This document shows positions 1 through 8,695 of a stretch of DNA of 32,408 nt, one piece after another. The stretch comes from Methanobacteriota archaeon (lineage in GTDB: Archaea; Thermoplasmatota; Thermoplasmata; UBA10834; DTMW01): contig DSAX01000111.1 in NCBI GenBank assembly GCA_011046235.1, positions 1-32,408 on the forward strand, given 5' to 3'. The notes under the pieces are model-generated. The model was not told the origin of the DNA. It made no database searches and was given only the letters and a program-made list of their open reading frames with translations. A program made the position numbers and the translations under genes. The stretch's first letter is position 1; every line of letters begins with the position of its first letter.

Positions 1-87
1 CTATATAGATAACCGTAATAACATCGGCCCAACATTGAGCCATACGAATAGAAGTTATGGGAATATAACAGGATAGAGGAGACAAAT

Positions 88-1092
88 ATGGACATAATTC
101 GGAGGATACAGAAGACGGGTGGATCGACCTATATAGTCTCCCTGCCGAAGGATTGGATTTCCGACTCGGGCTTGGGCAAGGGAGACGAAGTAATAATGGA
201 ATACGACAAGGACGGCTCGCTGCGCGTAGGAATCGCAAGGACGCACAAGGGATCGAAGCTGTCAAAGGATCTGGAGATAGACAACGAAATCGACCAGAAG
301 CTGCTCATGCGCAAGCTCATCGGGATATACGTCTCCGGATACGATGTCATCAACGTACGGTCCAAGAGCCGGATATCCGCGGATAACAGGAAGACGATCC
401 AGGAGTTCGCGAGGCGGGTCATCGGACCCGAGATCATCGAAGAGGGGACGGGGACAATAATCCTGCAGGACGTCGCCGACCACGCTGACCTCTCAATGAA
501 GAAGGTGCTCAGGCGGATGCACCTGATGGTCCGCAACATGCTCGACGAATCCATCCGGTCGATCGAGGAGGGCTCCACGACCCTCGCGACGCAGGTGATC
601 GAGAGGGATGACGATGTGGACAGGCTATACTGGTTCGTGGAGAAGCAGCATGCCATGTTGGGCAGGAACCCGTCCTTCGCATCGAGGATGAGGATGTCCT
701 CGATCGAGGCGAATTCGTATCTGTCGGCCTCGAAGGCGCTCGAGCGGATAGCCGACCACGCCGCGAGAATCGCATGGAGCCTCACACTGACCCAATTCGG
801 AAAGATCGATGAGATGTTGATCGAGAAGCTCGTCTTCCTCGGAGAGAAATCCATATCCATACTGGACGAATCAATTGACGCGCTTGTACGCGGAAGCTCC
901 GAGATCGCGAACCGGTGCATAGAGAGGACCGCGCAGCTGAGGGACGAGACCAACGACTTCATCGGAGAGGCGGTGAAGAAGAGAGGCAAGGTCGCGGTCA
1001 GCCTCTCCTTCGCAGCAGAGAGCATCGAGAGGATTGGCGGTTACTCGGCCGACATATCCGAGATAGCCATAAACCTAGCCGAGGGCGGATAG
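88..1092 (+). CDS. AbrB/PhoU-domain phosphate uptake regulator
   Basis: The 334-residue protein begins with an AbrB/SpoVT-like DNA-binding segment (about residues 1-50, with GGSTYIVSLPKDWI and KGDEVIM). A helical PhoU-type region with repeated acidic helices follows from about residue 130 to the end (for example IERDDDVDRLYWFVEKQ and ALERIADHAARIA). This order is typical of archaeal PhoU-family regulators, which are thought to control phosphate transport genes; the target here is unknown because no pst genes are in view. The ATG is preceded by gaggag six bases upstream, which supports this start. Residues of the PhoU metal-binding type (ERIADHA, ERIGGYSADI) occur twice, as expected for the two three-helix bundles. 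Family assignment is confident; the regulated pathway is inferred from the family. Confidence 0.85.
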   Translation: MDIIRRIQKTGGSTYIVSLPKDWISDSGLGKGDEVIMEYDKDGSLRVGIARTHKGSKLSKDLEIDNEIDQKLLMRKLIGIYVSGYDVINVRSKSRISADNRKTIQEFARRVIGPEIIEEGTGTIILQDVADHADLSMKKVLRRMHLMVRNMLDESIRSIEEGSTTLATQVIERDDDVDRLYWFVEKQHAMLGRNPSFASRMRMSSIEANSYLSASKALERIADHAARIAWSLTLTQFGKIDEMLIEKLVFLGEKSISILDESIDALVRGSSEIANRCIERTAQLRDETNDFIGEAVKKRGKVAVSLSFAAESIERIGGYSADISEIAINLAEGG

Positions 1093-1165
1093 AAGGCCGC
1101 TCAGTGGAAAAATTGACCTAGTTTGACCGCCATTTGCATCCGGAATTCGCCGGGGGATACGAGGA

Positions 1166-1543
1166 ATGAAGCTGGAAATCTCGATCGACGGTGTAGGTCC
1201 TATCTCGGCCGAAATAGACGAGACTGGCACAGAGACTGTCGAAGAGCTGAAAAAATCCCTGCCCCTGAGGAGCACCGTGAACAGATGGGGGAGCGAGATA
1301 TACTTCTATGTGGACTTCAAGGCCCCTCTGGAAAACGGTGCCAGATCGGAGATGAAAGTGGGGGAGATCGCCTACTGGCCAAACGGTCCGGCGATCGCGA
1401 TATTCTTCGGGCCGACCCCCGCGAGCAGCGACGACAAGCCAATGGCGGCGTCCGACTGCAATGTGATCGGAACGGTGGAAGCCAGTCCGGATATGCTCAG
1501 CGGGGCAAGGGACGGTGCTTCGATCAAAGTGAAGCATATCTGA
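1166..1543 (+). CDS. cyclophilin-like fold protein
   Basis: This 125-residue protein resembles the small cyclophilin-like beta-barrel family typified by Thermotoga TM1367. It has an N-terminal strand (MKLEISIDGVG), the segment VNRWGSEIYFYVD, the conserved GEIAYWPNGPAIAIFFGPTP, and an ending like CNVIGTV. Family members lack the full prolyl-isomerase active site and have no firm function. It follows the PhoU gene by 74 bases and precedes the next gene by 28, so the three may be cotranscribed. A gagg-type ribosome binding site lies immediately before the ATG at rather short spacing. Confidence 0.75.
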   Translation: MKLEISIDGVGPISAEIDETGTETVEELKKSLPLRSTVNRWGSEIYFYVDFKAPLENGARSEMKVGEIAYWPNGPAIAIFFGPTPASSDDKPMAASDCNVIGTVEASPDMLSGARDGASIKVKHI

Positions 1544-1571
1544 CAACTATGGCGAAAGAACAGTGGTCCAT

Positions 1572-2072
1572 ATGAACCAACGGGCGTATCTCAAGTTGCT
1601 GATAGAGACGGTACCTGGCTACCGGGGATACGAGACCATCGAGGGCAAGACCTCGACGGACGCGCTTCTCCGGGAAAAATGCAGCATATGCATGAACAAA
1701 GCCAAGATCAACCTCGATCAGTGCAGGAGCCAGCTCCTTTCTTCAATGGGGCCTGACAGGTCGGAGATGAAGATGATTTCCGGTCTGATCAACCTGGCGA
1801 AAGAGGCGTTCATGGAAATCATGGGAGATTTCGAGTCCGAGCTGCCCAAGGTAGCTGATATTCGGAGACGTGAGAGGCTGTACGAGCTCGACCGCAATCT
1901 GCTGGAGCTGGCCGCACAGCTGGAAAATCTCTCGGATGAGATACTCGGTCATCTGATGGCCGCAGAAGATATCGATTACGGGGTGAGGGAGATGTTCATC
2001 CAGCGCGGGCTCAACAATTTCAGGGAGCTGTGGAAGGAGAGAGAGGCGCTGTTCAGAAAGCTCCAGTATTGA
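1572..2072 (+). CDS. hypothetical helical protein
   Basis: I do not recognise this 166-residue protein. The ORF can be opened at a GTG (1563), but the ATG at 1572 giving MNQRAYLKLL looks the more natural start. The sequence is predominantly charged and helical with coiled-coil-like spacing (ERLYELDRNLLELAAQLENL). Two cysteines lie in CSICMNKAKINLDQC near residue 40, and no catalytic motif or membrane segment is visible. It closely follows the cyclophilin-like gene on the same strand and ends 13 bases before the convergent Nudix gene, so it is probably the last gene of the short operon starting with the PhoU regulator. Confidence 0.6.
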   Translation: MNQRAYLKLLIETVPGYRGYETIEGKTSTDALLREKCSICMNKAKINLDQCRSQLLSSMGPDRSEMKMISGLINLAKEAFMEIMGDFESELPKVADIRRRERLYELDRNLLELAAQLENLSDEILGHLMAAEDIDYGVREMFIQRGLNNFRELWKEREALFRKLQY

Positions 2073-2085
2073 TCATTCATCTGAG

Positions 2086-2802
2086 CTATTTTCGAAGGAA
2101 ATCGGCCACGATCTTGTCATGGTCGAACGCGAGCTTCGGGATTTTTTTCACAGATATCAGTTCAGCGGCGGTCTCTTCGCTGTCCGTCAAAGAACCGCCC
2201 ATGACTTTCATTACGAAGACGGCGCTTACGGTATGTCCTCTGGGGTCCCTTGCCGGATCGGAATATACTCCCAGAAGCCGTTCTATGCGCGTCTCCAGCC
2301 CGGTCTCCTCCCTGAACTCGCGGACTACCGCGTTCTCGAGCTTCTCACCGTACTCCACAAAGCCGCCTGGGAGGGCGTAGCGGTCCTTGAACGGCTCCTG
2401 CTTCCGCCTCACCAACACGATCTTTCCCTTAATGAGCGCAATCCCGTCTACGGTCAGGTTGGGTTTCTTGAACAGAGAATCGTGTGCCTTCATCAGCAGG
2501 TCGTTCCTGCTGTCGAATGCCATGAGCAGCCTTTTGCCGGCCTCGGTCAGGGCGCTCTGCCCCCGTCCCGAGCCCCCCCTCTCGGAGGCGACTATCTTCT
2601 CGCTAAGTATATCTTCCATGTGCTGGACGGTGCCCCAGGCGTGTCTGTATGACATGCCCATGTTCTTAGCGGCGGTCGAGAGCGATCCAGTCCTATCTAT
2701 CTCCCTGAGTAACCTCGCTCGTCCCTCGCCCATGACGGACTTGCCCCTGAACCTGAGCACTGGCCTGTAATCGAATTCCATGGACTTCGTGTCTTCACCC
2801 AT
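2086..2802 (-). CDS. ModE-type HTH fused to Nudix hydrolase
   Basis: This 238-residue protein has two domains. Residues about 10-100 form a LysR/ModE-type winged helix-turn-helix (LLREIDRTGSLSTAAKNMGM, then SYRHAWGTVQHME and the GRGQSALTEAGKRLL wing). Residues about 115-238 form a Nudix hydrolase with an intact Nudix box, GFVEYGE-x7-REFREETGL, including the catalytic glutamates. The HTH resembles the N-terminal domain of molybdate regulators, but no molybdate-binding domain follows. The Nudix part resembles the ADP-ribose/8-oxo-dGTP class. A nucleotide-sensing transcription factor or a DNA-targeted enzyme are both possible, and the ligand is unknown. It is transcribed divergently from nog1, with a TATA-like cttTATATCgg about 50 bases upstream. 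Confidence 0.8.
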   Translation of the reverse strand: MGEDTKSMEFDYRPVLRFRGKSVMGEGRARLLREIDRTGSLSTAAKNMGMSYRHAWGTVQHMEDILSEKIVASERGGSGRGQSALTEAGKRLLMAFDSRNDLLMKAHDSLFKKPNLTVDGIALIKGKIVLVRRKQEPFKDRYALPGGFVEYGEKLENAVVREFREETGLETRIERLLGVYSDPARDPRGHTVSAVFVMKVMGGSLTDSEETAAELISVKKIPKLAFDHDKIVADFLRK

Positions 2803-2844
2803 TTAGGAGCCCCCGGCCTTCCTTCCCCTCATCCTCATACTCCA

Positions 2845-2880
2845 GGATAGACCGATATAAAGAAAAGATTTATGCTCATC
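2845..2880. promoter_or_regulatory. divergent promoter region, Nudix regulator / nog1
   Basis: The AT-rich segment ccgatataaagaaaagattt contains a TATA-like box readable on the minus strand (CTTTATATCGG, about 50 bases from the Nudix gene) and another on the plus strand (GATATAAAG/GATTTATGC, about 40-60 bases before the nog1 GTG). The close spacing suggests that the HTH-Nudix protein could affect both genes; this is inferred only from position. Confidence 0.5.
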
Positions 2881-2914
2881 GTTCCATGTCCGTGAGAAAG
2901 AAGGTGTATTCCAG

Positions 2915-3892
2915 GTGCTCAAGATACCCACAGTACTCACCGCAGACGAGCTAATTGACAAGGCGTTCAGGAAGGCGAGTAAGGTAACGGTTACCGGCAA
3001 GAGCCGGATAGACCTCATCCGGAAGAAGAACATCGCCAAGATCTCCTCGGTTTCCGATTCCGTATCTTCTACCCTGAAGCGGTATGTCAAGAAGTTCCCG
3101 AGCATCGACAACCTACCACCGTTCTACCTCGAGATGGTCGATCTCCTTATAGGTTCGGACCAGCTGAAGAAGTCGCTCGGAGCGGCCGACTGGTGCGCCG
3201 ATCAGGTGAAGAGGCTGTCGCACTCCGCGAGCTCGAAGATCAGGAGCAGCAAAAGCACCTTGGCCATCGATGAGGTCCGGAGCAAATACTACGGGCGCAC
3301 CTCCTCCCTGGTGAAGCAGATCGGGAAAGACCTCGTATTTCTCGGAGAGGCCAGGAACAAGATCAAGATGATGCCTACCATCGACCCGGCCATGAGGACG
3401 ATCGTGGTCGCGGGGGCGCCGAACGTCGGCAAGAGCCAATTGGTCGCGGCGATATCGACGGCGAAGCCGAAGGTCGCGTCATACCCGTTCACCACGAAGG
3501 AGATTTCCGTGGGAATACTGGAGCTGAACAGGGAGAGATATCAGATAATCGATACCCCGGGGCTGCTTGATCGTCCGATCGAAGATAGGAACGAGATAGA
3601 GCGCAGGGGCATATTGGCCCTAAGGCATCTCGCGAACCTCGTTATATTCCTGATCGATCCGACGGGCACATGCGGATATCCGGTCGATTATCAGGAATCG
3701 CTTCTGAAGAGCATTGGCGAGCAGTTTCCAGATGCTAGAATATTGGTAGTTGAGAATAAGGCAGATATGTTACAAATAAAAAGCAATCGTATCTCAGTTA
3801 GCGCGCTGAATAAGATTGGTCTGGACGAATTGAACAACGAGATTGCTAAACTGCTATTAGATTCCGTACAACATGAGATAGACGAAAAATAG
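2915..3892 (+). CDS. nog1: Nog1-family ribosome-biogenesis GTPase
   Basis: The 325-residue protein matches the archaeal Nog1/Obg-related GTPases that act in large-subunit ribosome assembly. An N-terminal helical domain (residues 1-160, MLKIPTVLTADELIDKAFRKA) precedes a G domain with G1 GAPNVGKS, a G2 threonine in SYPFTTKE, G3 DTPGLLD, G4 ENKAD and G5-like SVSALN. The start is GTG with aaggtg nine bases upstream; no upstream in-frame ATG fits. The length is typical for archaeal Nog1, which lacks the long C-terminal extension of the eukaryotic protein. The last 60 codons are noticeably more A+T-rich (ttacaaataaaaagcaat) than the rest of the gene. Confidence 0.9.
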   Translation: MLKIPTVLTADELIDKAFRKASKVTVTGKSRIDLIRKKNIAKISSVSDSVSSTLKRYVKKFPSIDNLPPFYLEMVDLLIGSDQLKKSLGAADWCADQVKRLSHSASSKIRSSKSTLAIDEVRSKYYGRTSSLVKQIGKDLVFLGEARNKIKMMPTIDPAMRTIVVAGAPNVGKSQLVAAISTAKPKVASYPFTTKEISVGILELNRERYQIIDTPGLLDRPIEDRNEIERRGILALRHLANLVIFLIDPTGTCGYPVDYQESLLKSIGEQFPDARILVVENKADMLQIKSNRISVSALNKIGLDELNNEIAKLLLDSVQHEIDEK

Positions 3893-3956
3893 TTATTTGC
3901 CTCGTATGAAAAAGCTCATTTCGTTTTCAATATTTCATGTCGGGAAATACCTTGCT

Positions 3957-5102
3957 TTACTCCTTAATTCTTGAATTTTCTTGAATTCTAATCCCTCTTT
4001 CTTGGAGCTCCGAGGTGAACTTCTTGTACACTTTGACAACTCCTATTTCTGGAGGGATAACGCCTCTTTCCTTGATTTCTCCCCGCGCAACCATTCTAGC
4101 CACAATGGCAGCTGTGTAGCCGGTAGTGCGGGCCATCGAAGTCACTCCATGCGTCTCATCGAAGAAGTCCATCATAGAGAAGGAGAGCTCCACTTCTTTT
4201 CCGTCCTTTCTACCGGAGACATCTACCCTGAGCGCGGTCAAGTCTTTCTCTTCACCGAGCCTTAAAGTTTTTTCCAGTACAGAAACTGCTACCTCCCGTG
4301 GAATGACATTGGCACCGTGGATTTCCACGGGCTCGGTGTCGAAGAAACCTGTATCCCTCATTGCCAAGATTTTCTGTGCATGTCCCGGCCACCGGGCGGT
4401 TTTCTCCCCCATATTCTTGACTCTTCCTTTCATTGTGTGCAGCAAAGTAGAGAGCCCGTCTGTATAAAACGCCTCGAGCATACCTATTTCCGAGAATTCG
4501 ATCTGCTCCAATCCTGACATTGCGTCTACTTCGCTGATCTTCCCATCCCTCACGATCTTTACCTTTCCACAATACATGTTGATTAGTTCTTCGGTCGACC
4601 AAACGATCTTGTATCCGAGAGGAGGGATAGGTTTCTGGGGTATCCCGCCGCACACGATGCTAATGTTATCCACCTCGTCCATCAGATTTGCTCCCCGGCC
4701 AGCCAGGATGTTAGTAATGCCTGGAGCGACGCCACAGTCCACGAGAATCGTGATTCCAGCTTTCCTAGCCGGTGTATCTAATTCAAGCGGTCGGTCTCCA
4801 GACATAAGATCAACCAGATGTACTCCAGCTCCAACCGCAGCTTTGCTCACGAAGACGCTAAGATTTACCGGTAGGGCGCACACGGCAATGTCAACCCCCT
4901 TCATCAGTTTCCTCGTGGCTTGTTCGTCCTTGACATCGATCCGATGACCCGAGATTTTTTCACTCTTGAGCCGGGCGACAAGTCGCTCCGGCTTTTTCTT
5001 GTCGAAATCCGCGACAACTACATCAGAGACCCCATCTCTCTCAGCCATGTCCATTGCAATGACTGACCCCATCATCCCACAACCAAGAACCAGCACTTTC
5101 AA
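3957..5102 (-). CDS. saccharopine dehydrogenase-like oxidoreductase
   Basis: The protein has an N-terminal Rossmann fold (KVLVLGCGMMGSVIAMDMA, then VVVADFDKKK) and the central saccharopine-dehydrogenase-family motifs VCALPVNLSVFVSKAAVGAG and LVDCGVAPGITNILAGRG. It also has the C-terminal catalytic/dimerisation region with GVTSMARTTGYTAA. The family includes saccharopine reductase and related NAD(P)-dependent enzymes of amino-acid and polyamine metabolism; the substrate cannot be decided here. The ORF opens at GTG (5138), but a strong AAGGAGG lies nine bases before an in-frame TTG at 5102. That start gives MKVLVLGCG, with the Rossmann strand at the very N-terminus as usual, so I chose TTG (381 residues). 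A 14-codon reading frame ends four bases before this TTG. Confidence 0.8.
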   Translation of the reverse strand: MKVLVLGCGMMGSVIAMDMAERDGVSDVVVADFDKKKPERLVARLKSEKISGHRIDVKDEQATRKLMKGVDIAVCALPVNLSVFVSKAAVGAGVHLVDLMSGDRPLELDTPARKAGITILVDCGVAPGITNILAGRGANLMDEVDNISIVCGGIPQKPIPPLGYKIVWSTEELINMYCGKVKIVRDGKISEVDAMSGLEQIEFSEIGMLEAFYTDGLSTLLHTMKGRVKNMGEKTARWPGHAQKILAMRDTGFFDTEPVEIHGANVIPREVAVSVLEKTLRLGEEKDLTALRVDVSGRKDGKEVELSFSMMDFFDETHGVTSMARTTGYTAAIVARMVARGEIKERGVIPPEIGVVKVYKKFTSELQERGIRIQENSRIKE

Positions 5103-5381
5103 CTTGTCAATCCTCCTTGCCCACTCGCTCTTCCACACGGATGTTCGACATTTTTAGCTTTCCGTGATGGATTGGGATGCGATGCAAATGATTCTTATGA
5201 TTGGATCAGGGATGAAAAATACAGTTCCTCAATTTCTACAAGACTTGCCAGCTGTCTGATTTCGTACAACAAGATATTTAGTCCCTTGTAGCACTGTCCA
5301 TTTGGTAGGCTGCACTCAATGGCCGCCGTCGCCTGCGAGTCTATTTTTACTTGCGGGGTATCAGGGGGAGCGATAGACACG

Positions 5382-8300
5382 ATGAATCATCCTGCATGTA
5401 GCGAGTCGATGCGGCAGTATTTCGATGCACTGAGAGAGGAGACCGACCGCTGCTACTCCGTCGCCCGAGCGGCCAGGGCGAAAGGTCTGGATCCCGTTAC
5501 TGAGGTCGAGATACCACAGGCGGAGGACCTCGCATCGAGGGTCGAGAAGCTGCTTTCCGACTGGGACACCAAGGGCATCGCCGATAGGATCCGGGAGCTG
5601 AGCAAGAACCTGGACCGAGAGGAGGTCTCCATCCAGATTGCGAAGGAACTCGCCAACAGGCCTGCAAGAACTCGTGAGGAATCGATCGACCGTGCGGTCA
5701 GGGTCGGCGTGGCCGTTCTAACCGAGGGTATTCTCGTGGCGCCCCTTGAGGGAATAGCGAGCGTGAAGATCAACAAGAACAGTGACGGGACCGAGTATCT
5801 GTCGATATATTTTTCCGGACCGATAAGATCCGCTGGTGGGACCGGACAGGCGATGTCCGTCCTGATAGCAGATATCGTCCGCAGGGAGCTGGGCATCAAT
5901 GAGTATAAACCCACGGAGGGCGAGGTCCAGAGGTGGAAGGAGGAGATACCCCTCTACAAGACCTGCCAGCATTTGCAGTACTCCCCTGGCAATGAGGAGA
6001 TCGACCTGGTCGCGCGAAATATCCCAGTATGTATCGACGGAGAGGGGACCGAGGATAAGGAGATATCCGGTTTTCGCGACCTCCCGAGGATAGAGACTAA
6101 CAGGGTCAGGGGAGGCGGGTGCCTCGTGTTCGCGGAAGGTCTTTGCCTGAAGGCTCCCAAGCTGCAGAAGCACGTCAAGAGGCTCAAGATCGACGGCTGG
6201 GACTTCCTGGACCAGTTGCTCCTCAAGCGGGACGCATCGATCGACGCGTCCAGCAACGGCATCGCCCCCAGCTCCAAGTTTCTGAAGGACATAGTCGCCG
6301 GAAGGCCCGTCCTGTCACATCCCTCCCGGATCGGAGGGTTCAGGCTGAGATACGGCCGCAGCAGGGCCAACGGGCTCGCGGCTGTCGGGATGAACCCTGC
6401 CACTATGACGCTGCTCGGGGAGTTCATAGCTGTCGGGACGCAGGTCAAGCTCGAGCGCCCAGGCAAAGCCGGGGCGGTGACCCCGTGCGACAGCATCGAA
6501 GGACCCATCGTTCTGCTCGATAACGGAGACCTCGTTCAGGTCGACACGATCTCCGGGGCAAATGCCGTAGCGGGGAAAATAGGCGAGATAGTGGATGTCG
6601 GGGAGATACTGATACCCTTCGGGGAGTTCGCCGAGAACAACCATCCGCTGGTTCCTGTTGGGCTGACACTCGAGGAATACATTGTCCGGCTGAAATCCAA
6701 GACTCAAGATGTTCCGGAAGACATCCTCGACCCCTCGCTAGAGCGCTCCATCGAGCTATCCAGAGAATACGATATGCCGCTTCATCCAAAGTTCAACCTC
6801 TTCTGGTCGGATCTATCGATGGATGAGCTCTTGAGACTGCGCAACCACTTGATCGCATCCGGAGAGATGCGCACCACACTCCATCTTGAGAACGATCCCG
6901 ATGTGAAAAAGGTTCTCGAGCTGCTCGGCGCCCTGCACTCCGTCAAGGAAAACGAGATTTCGATCGACGAGAGATACTCCGACGCGATGCTGCTGTGTCT
7001 GGGACTTCAGGTCGGAGAAGATGGTCGCATATCGGAAAGGGTCAAGCTGCCGGGGAGCAAGGAAACCCTCTCCGCGGTTTCCGAGATGTCCGGGGCCGCG
7101 GTCGCGCCCCGCGCCATGACGAGGATAGGCGCGAGGATGGCCCGGCCGGAAAAGGCGAAGGAGCGCAAGATGAAGCCTCCTCCGCATGTGCTCTTCCCGC
7201 TGGGTCAGGCGGGAGGAGCCCAGAGGCTGGTAAACGAGGCGGCCAAGAAGGGAGAGATCGAGATATCCATGGGCGAGAGGAGGTGCCCGGTATGCGGCAT
7301 GACCACATTCCTCGCCATATGCGAATGCGGATCACATACCGTTGCGAGGGGTACGGAGAATATCATGAAAGTGCCGCTTCGAGAACTCCTTGATGGCGCC
7401 TTCAAGAGACTGAACATCAGCATGTCTCTGGACATCAAGGGAGTCAAGGGGATGATCTCCAGGGACAAGATACCGGAGCCGCTCGAGAAGGGGGTGCTCA
7501 GGGCCAAGAACGGGCTGTTCGTATTCAAGGACGGCACCACGAGGTTCGACACCACGGACGTCCCGCTCACGCACTTCAGGCCTTCCGAGATAGGTCTCAA
7601 CCTGGATGACGCGAGGAGACTGGGATATGACCGGGACATTCATGGCATGGAGCTGGAGAACGAGGATCAGATCTGCGAGCTCAGGGTCCAGGACATAATC
7701 GTTCCAAGCGCGGGCGCAGAATACCTTTTACGTGTCGCGAAGTTCGTCGACGACCTGCTAATTCGGTTCTACGGACTCCCGGCATTCTACGGTGCCGAGA
7801 AGATCAGGGATATGGTCGGTCATCTCGTAGTCGGCCTCGCACCTCATACCTCGGGTGGGGTGCTCGCCCGTGTGATCGGCTTCAGCGACGTTCAGGCCGG
7901 TTACGCTCATCCGTACTTTCATGCGGCCAAGAGGAGGAACTGCGACGGGGATGAGGACTCGATAATATTGCTGATGGACGCCCTGCTCAACTTCTCACGG
8001 TCCTTCCTGCCGGAGAGGAGAGGCGGTCTCATGGACGCCCCGCTGGTGCTCACGATGCGCCTCGACCCCGACGAGATTGACAAGGAGGCCCACAACCTCG
8101 ACTTCAGGTCCGAATACCCGGTCGAGCTTTACGATGCGGCCCTGAAGTTCGCCCATCCCAAGTCCGTGGAGGGCATAATGGACCTCGCGGGCGGAAGGAT
8201 AGGCACCGTGCTGCAGTACGAGGGATTCGGTTACACGCATGAGATCGACAGGATCGACGCGGGCCCGAAGAGCTCCGCATACACCTCGTTCGGGTCGATG

Positions 8301-8690
8301 GACACCAAGATCGAGGCGCAGCTGGCGATCGCGAAGAAGATCAGGGCGGTAGACGCGAACGATGTCGTCCACAGGGTGATAACCAGGCATCTTCTCCCGG
8401 ACCTCATCGGCAGCCTGAAGAGCTTCTCGACCCAGCAGCTCAGGTGCCCGAAGTGCAACAGGAAGTACAGGCGCATGCCCCTCAGGGGCAGGTGCGAGTG
8501 CGGTCATGCGCTCGTCCTGACGGTTCCTGAGGGGGGCGTGAGCAAGTATCTCGAAAAGGCCAAGGAGATCGCCGACAGATTCGATGTTCCCAGATACACG
8601 CGTCAGAGGATAGAACTCGTCGAGACCTCGATAAATTCGCTTTTCACATCGGACAGGGTAAAAGACAGCAGGCTCGATGATTTCATGTGA
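5382..8690 (+). CDS. polC: DNA polymerase D large subunit (DP2)
   Basis: This is the catalytic subunit of the archaeal replicative family D polymerase. Features include the family N-terminus (a long helical segment, then SIYFSGPIRSAGGTGQAMSVL), the zinc motif CPVCGMTTFLAICECG near residue 635, and the active-site signature KRRNCDGDED near residue 852 with its metal-binding aspartates. A C-terminal zinc ribbon, CPKCNRKYRRMPLRGRCECG, lies near residue 1022. At 1102 residues from the ATG at 5382 it is complete and has no intein, although inteins are common in this gene. The ORF track opens at 5319, but the first 21 residues look non-native and MNHPACSESMRQYF matches the usual beginning; ggggag lies 12 bases upstream. 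The gene ends five bases before the convergent rpoD, and the small subunit DP1 is not in the window. Confidence 0.95.
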   Translation: MNHPACSESMRQYFDALREETDRCYSVARAARAKGLDPVTEVEIPQAEDLASRVEKLLSDWDTKGIADRIRELSKNLDREEVSIQIAKELANRPARTREESIDRAVRVGVAVLTEGILVAPLEGIASVKINKNSDGTEYLSIYFSGPIRSAGGTGQAMSVLIADIVRRELGINEYKPTEGEVQRWKEEIPLYKTCQHLQYSPGNEEIDLVARNIPVCIDGEGTEDKEISGFRDLPRIETNRVRGGGCLVFAEGLCLKAPKLQKHVKRLKIDGWDFLDQLLLKRDASIDASSNGIAPSSKFLKDIVAGRPVLSHPSRIGGFRLRYGRSRANGLAAVGMNPATMTLLGEFIAVGTQVKLERPGKAGAVTPCDSIEGPIVLLDNGDLVQVDTISGANAVAGKIGEIVDVGEILIPFGEFAENNHPLVPVGLTLEEYIVRLKSKTQDVPEDILDPSLERSIELSREYDMPLHPKFNLFWSDLSMDELLRLRNHLIASGEMRTTLHLENDPDVKKVLELLGALHSVKENEISIDERYSDAMLLCLGLQVGEDGRISERVKLPGSKETLSAVSEMSGAAVAPRAMTRIGARMARPEKAKERKMKPPPHVLFPLGQAGGAQRLVNEAAKKGEIEISMGERRCPVCGMTTFLAICECGSHTVARGTENIMKVPLRELLDGAFKRLNISMSLDIKGVKGMISRDKIPEPLEKGVLRAKNGLFVFKDGTTRFDTTDVPLTHFRPSEIGLNLDDARRLGYDRDIHGMELENEDQICELRVQDIIVPSAGAEYLLRVAKFVDDLLIRFYGLPAFYGAEKIRDMVGHLVVGLAPHTSGGVLARVIGFSDVQAGYAHPYFHAAKRRNCDGDEDSIILLMDALLNFSRSFLPERRGGLMDAPLVLTMRLDPDEIDKEAHNLDFRSEYPVELYDAALKFAHPKSVEGIMDLAGGRIGTVLQYEGFGYTHEIDRIDAGPKSSAYTSFGSMDTKIEAQLAIAKKIRAVDANDVVHRVITRHLLPDLIGSLKSFSTQQLRCPKCNRKYRRMPLRGRCECGHALVLTVPEGGVSKYLEKAKEIADRFDVPRYTRQRIELVETSINSLFTSDRVKDSRLDDFM

Positions 8691-8695
8691 GCCAA

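Noticed and set aside
129-1025. 298-residue minus-strand ORF opposite the PhoU-type gene
   Set aside because: Antisense shadow: serine/arginine-rich composition with no recognisable motif, while the plus-strand frame has clear AbrB and PhoU features.
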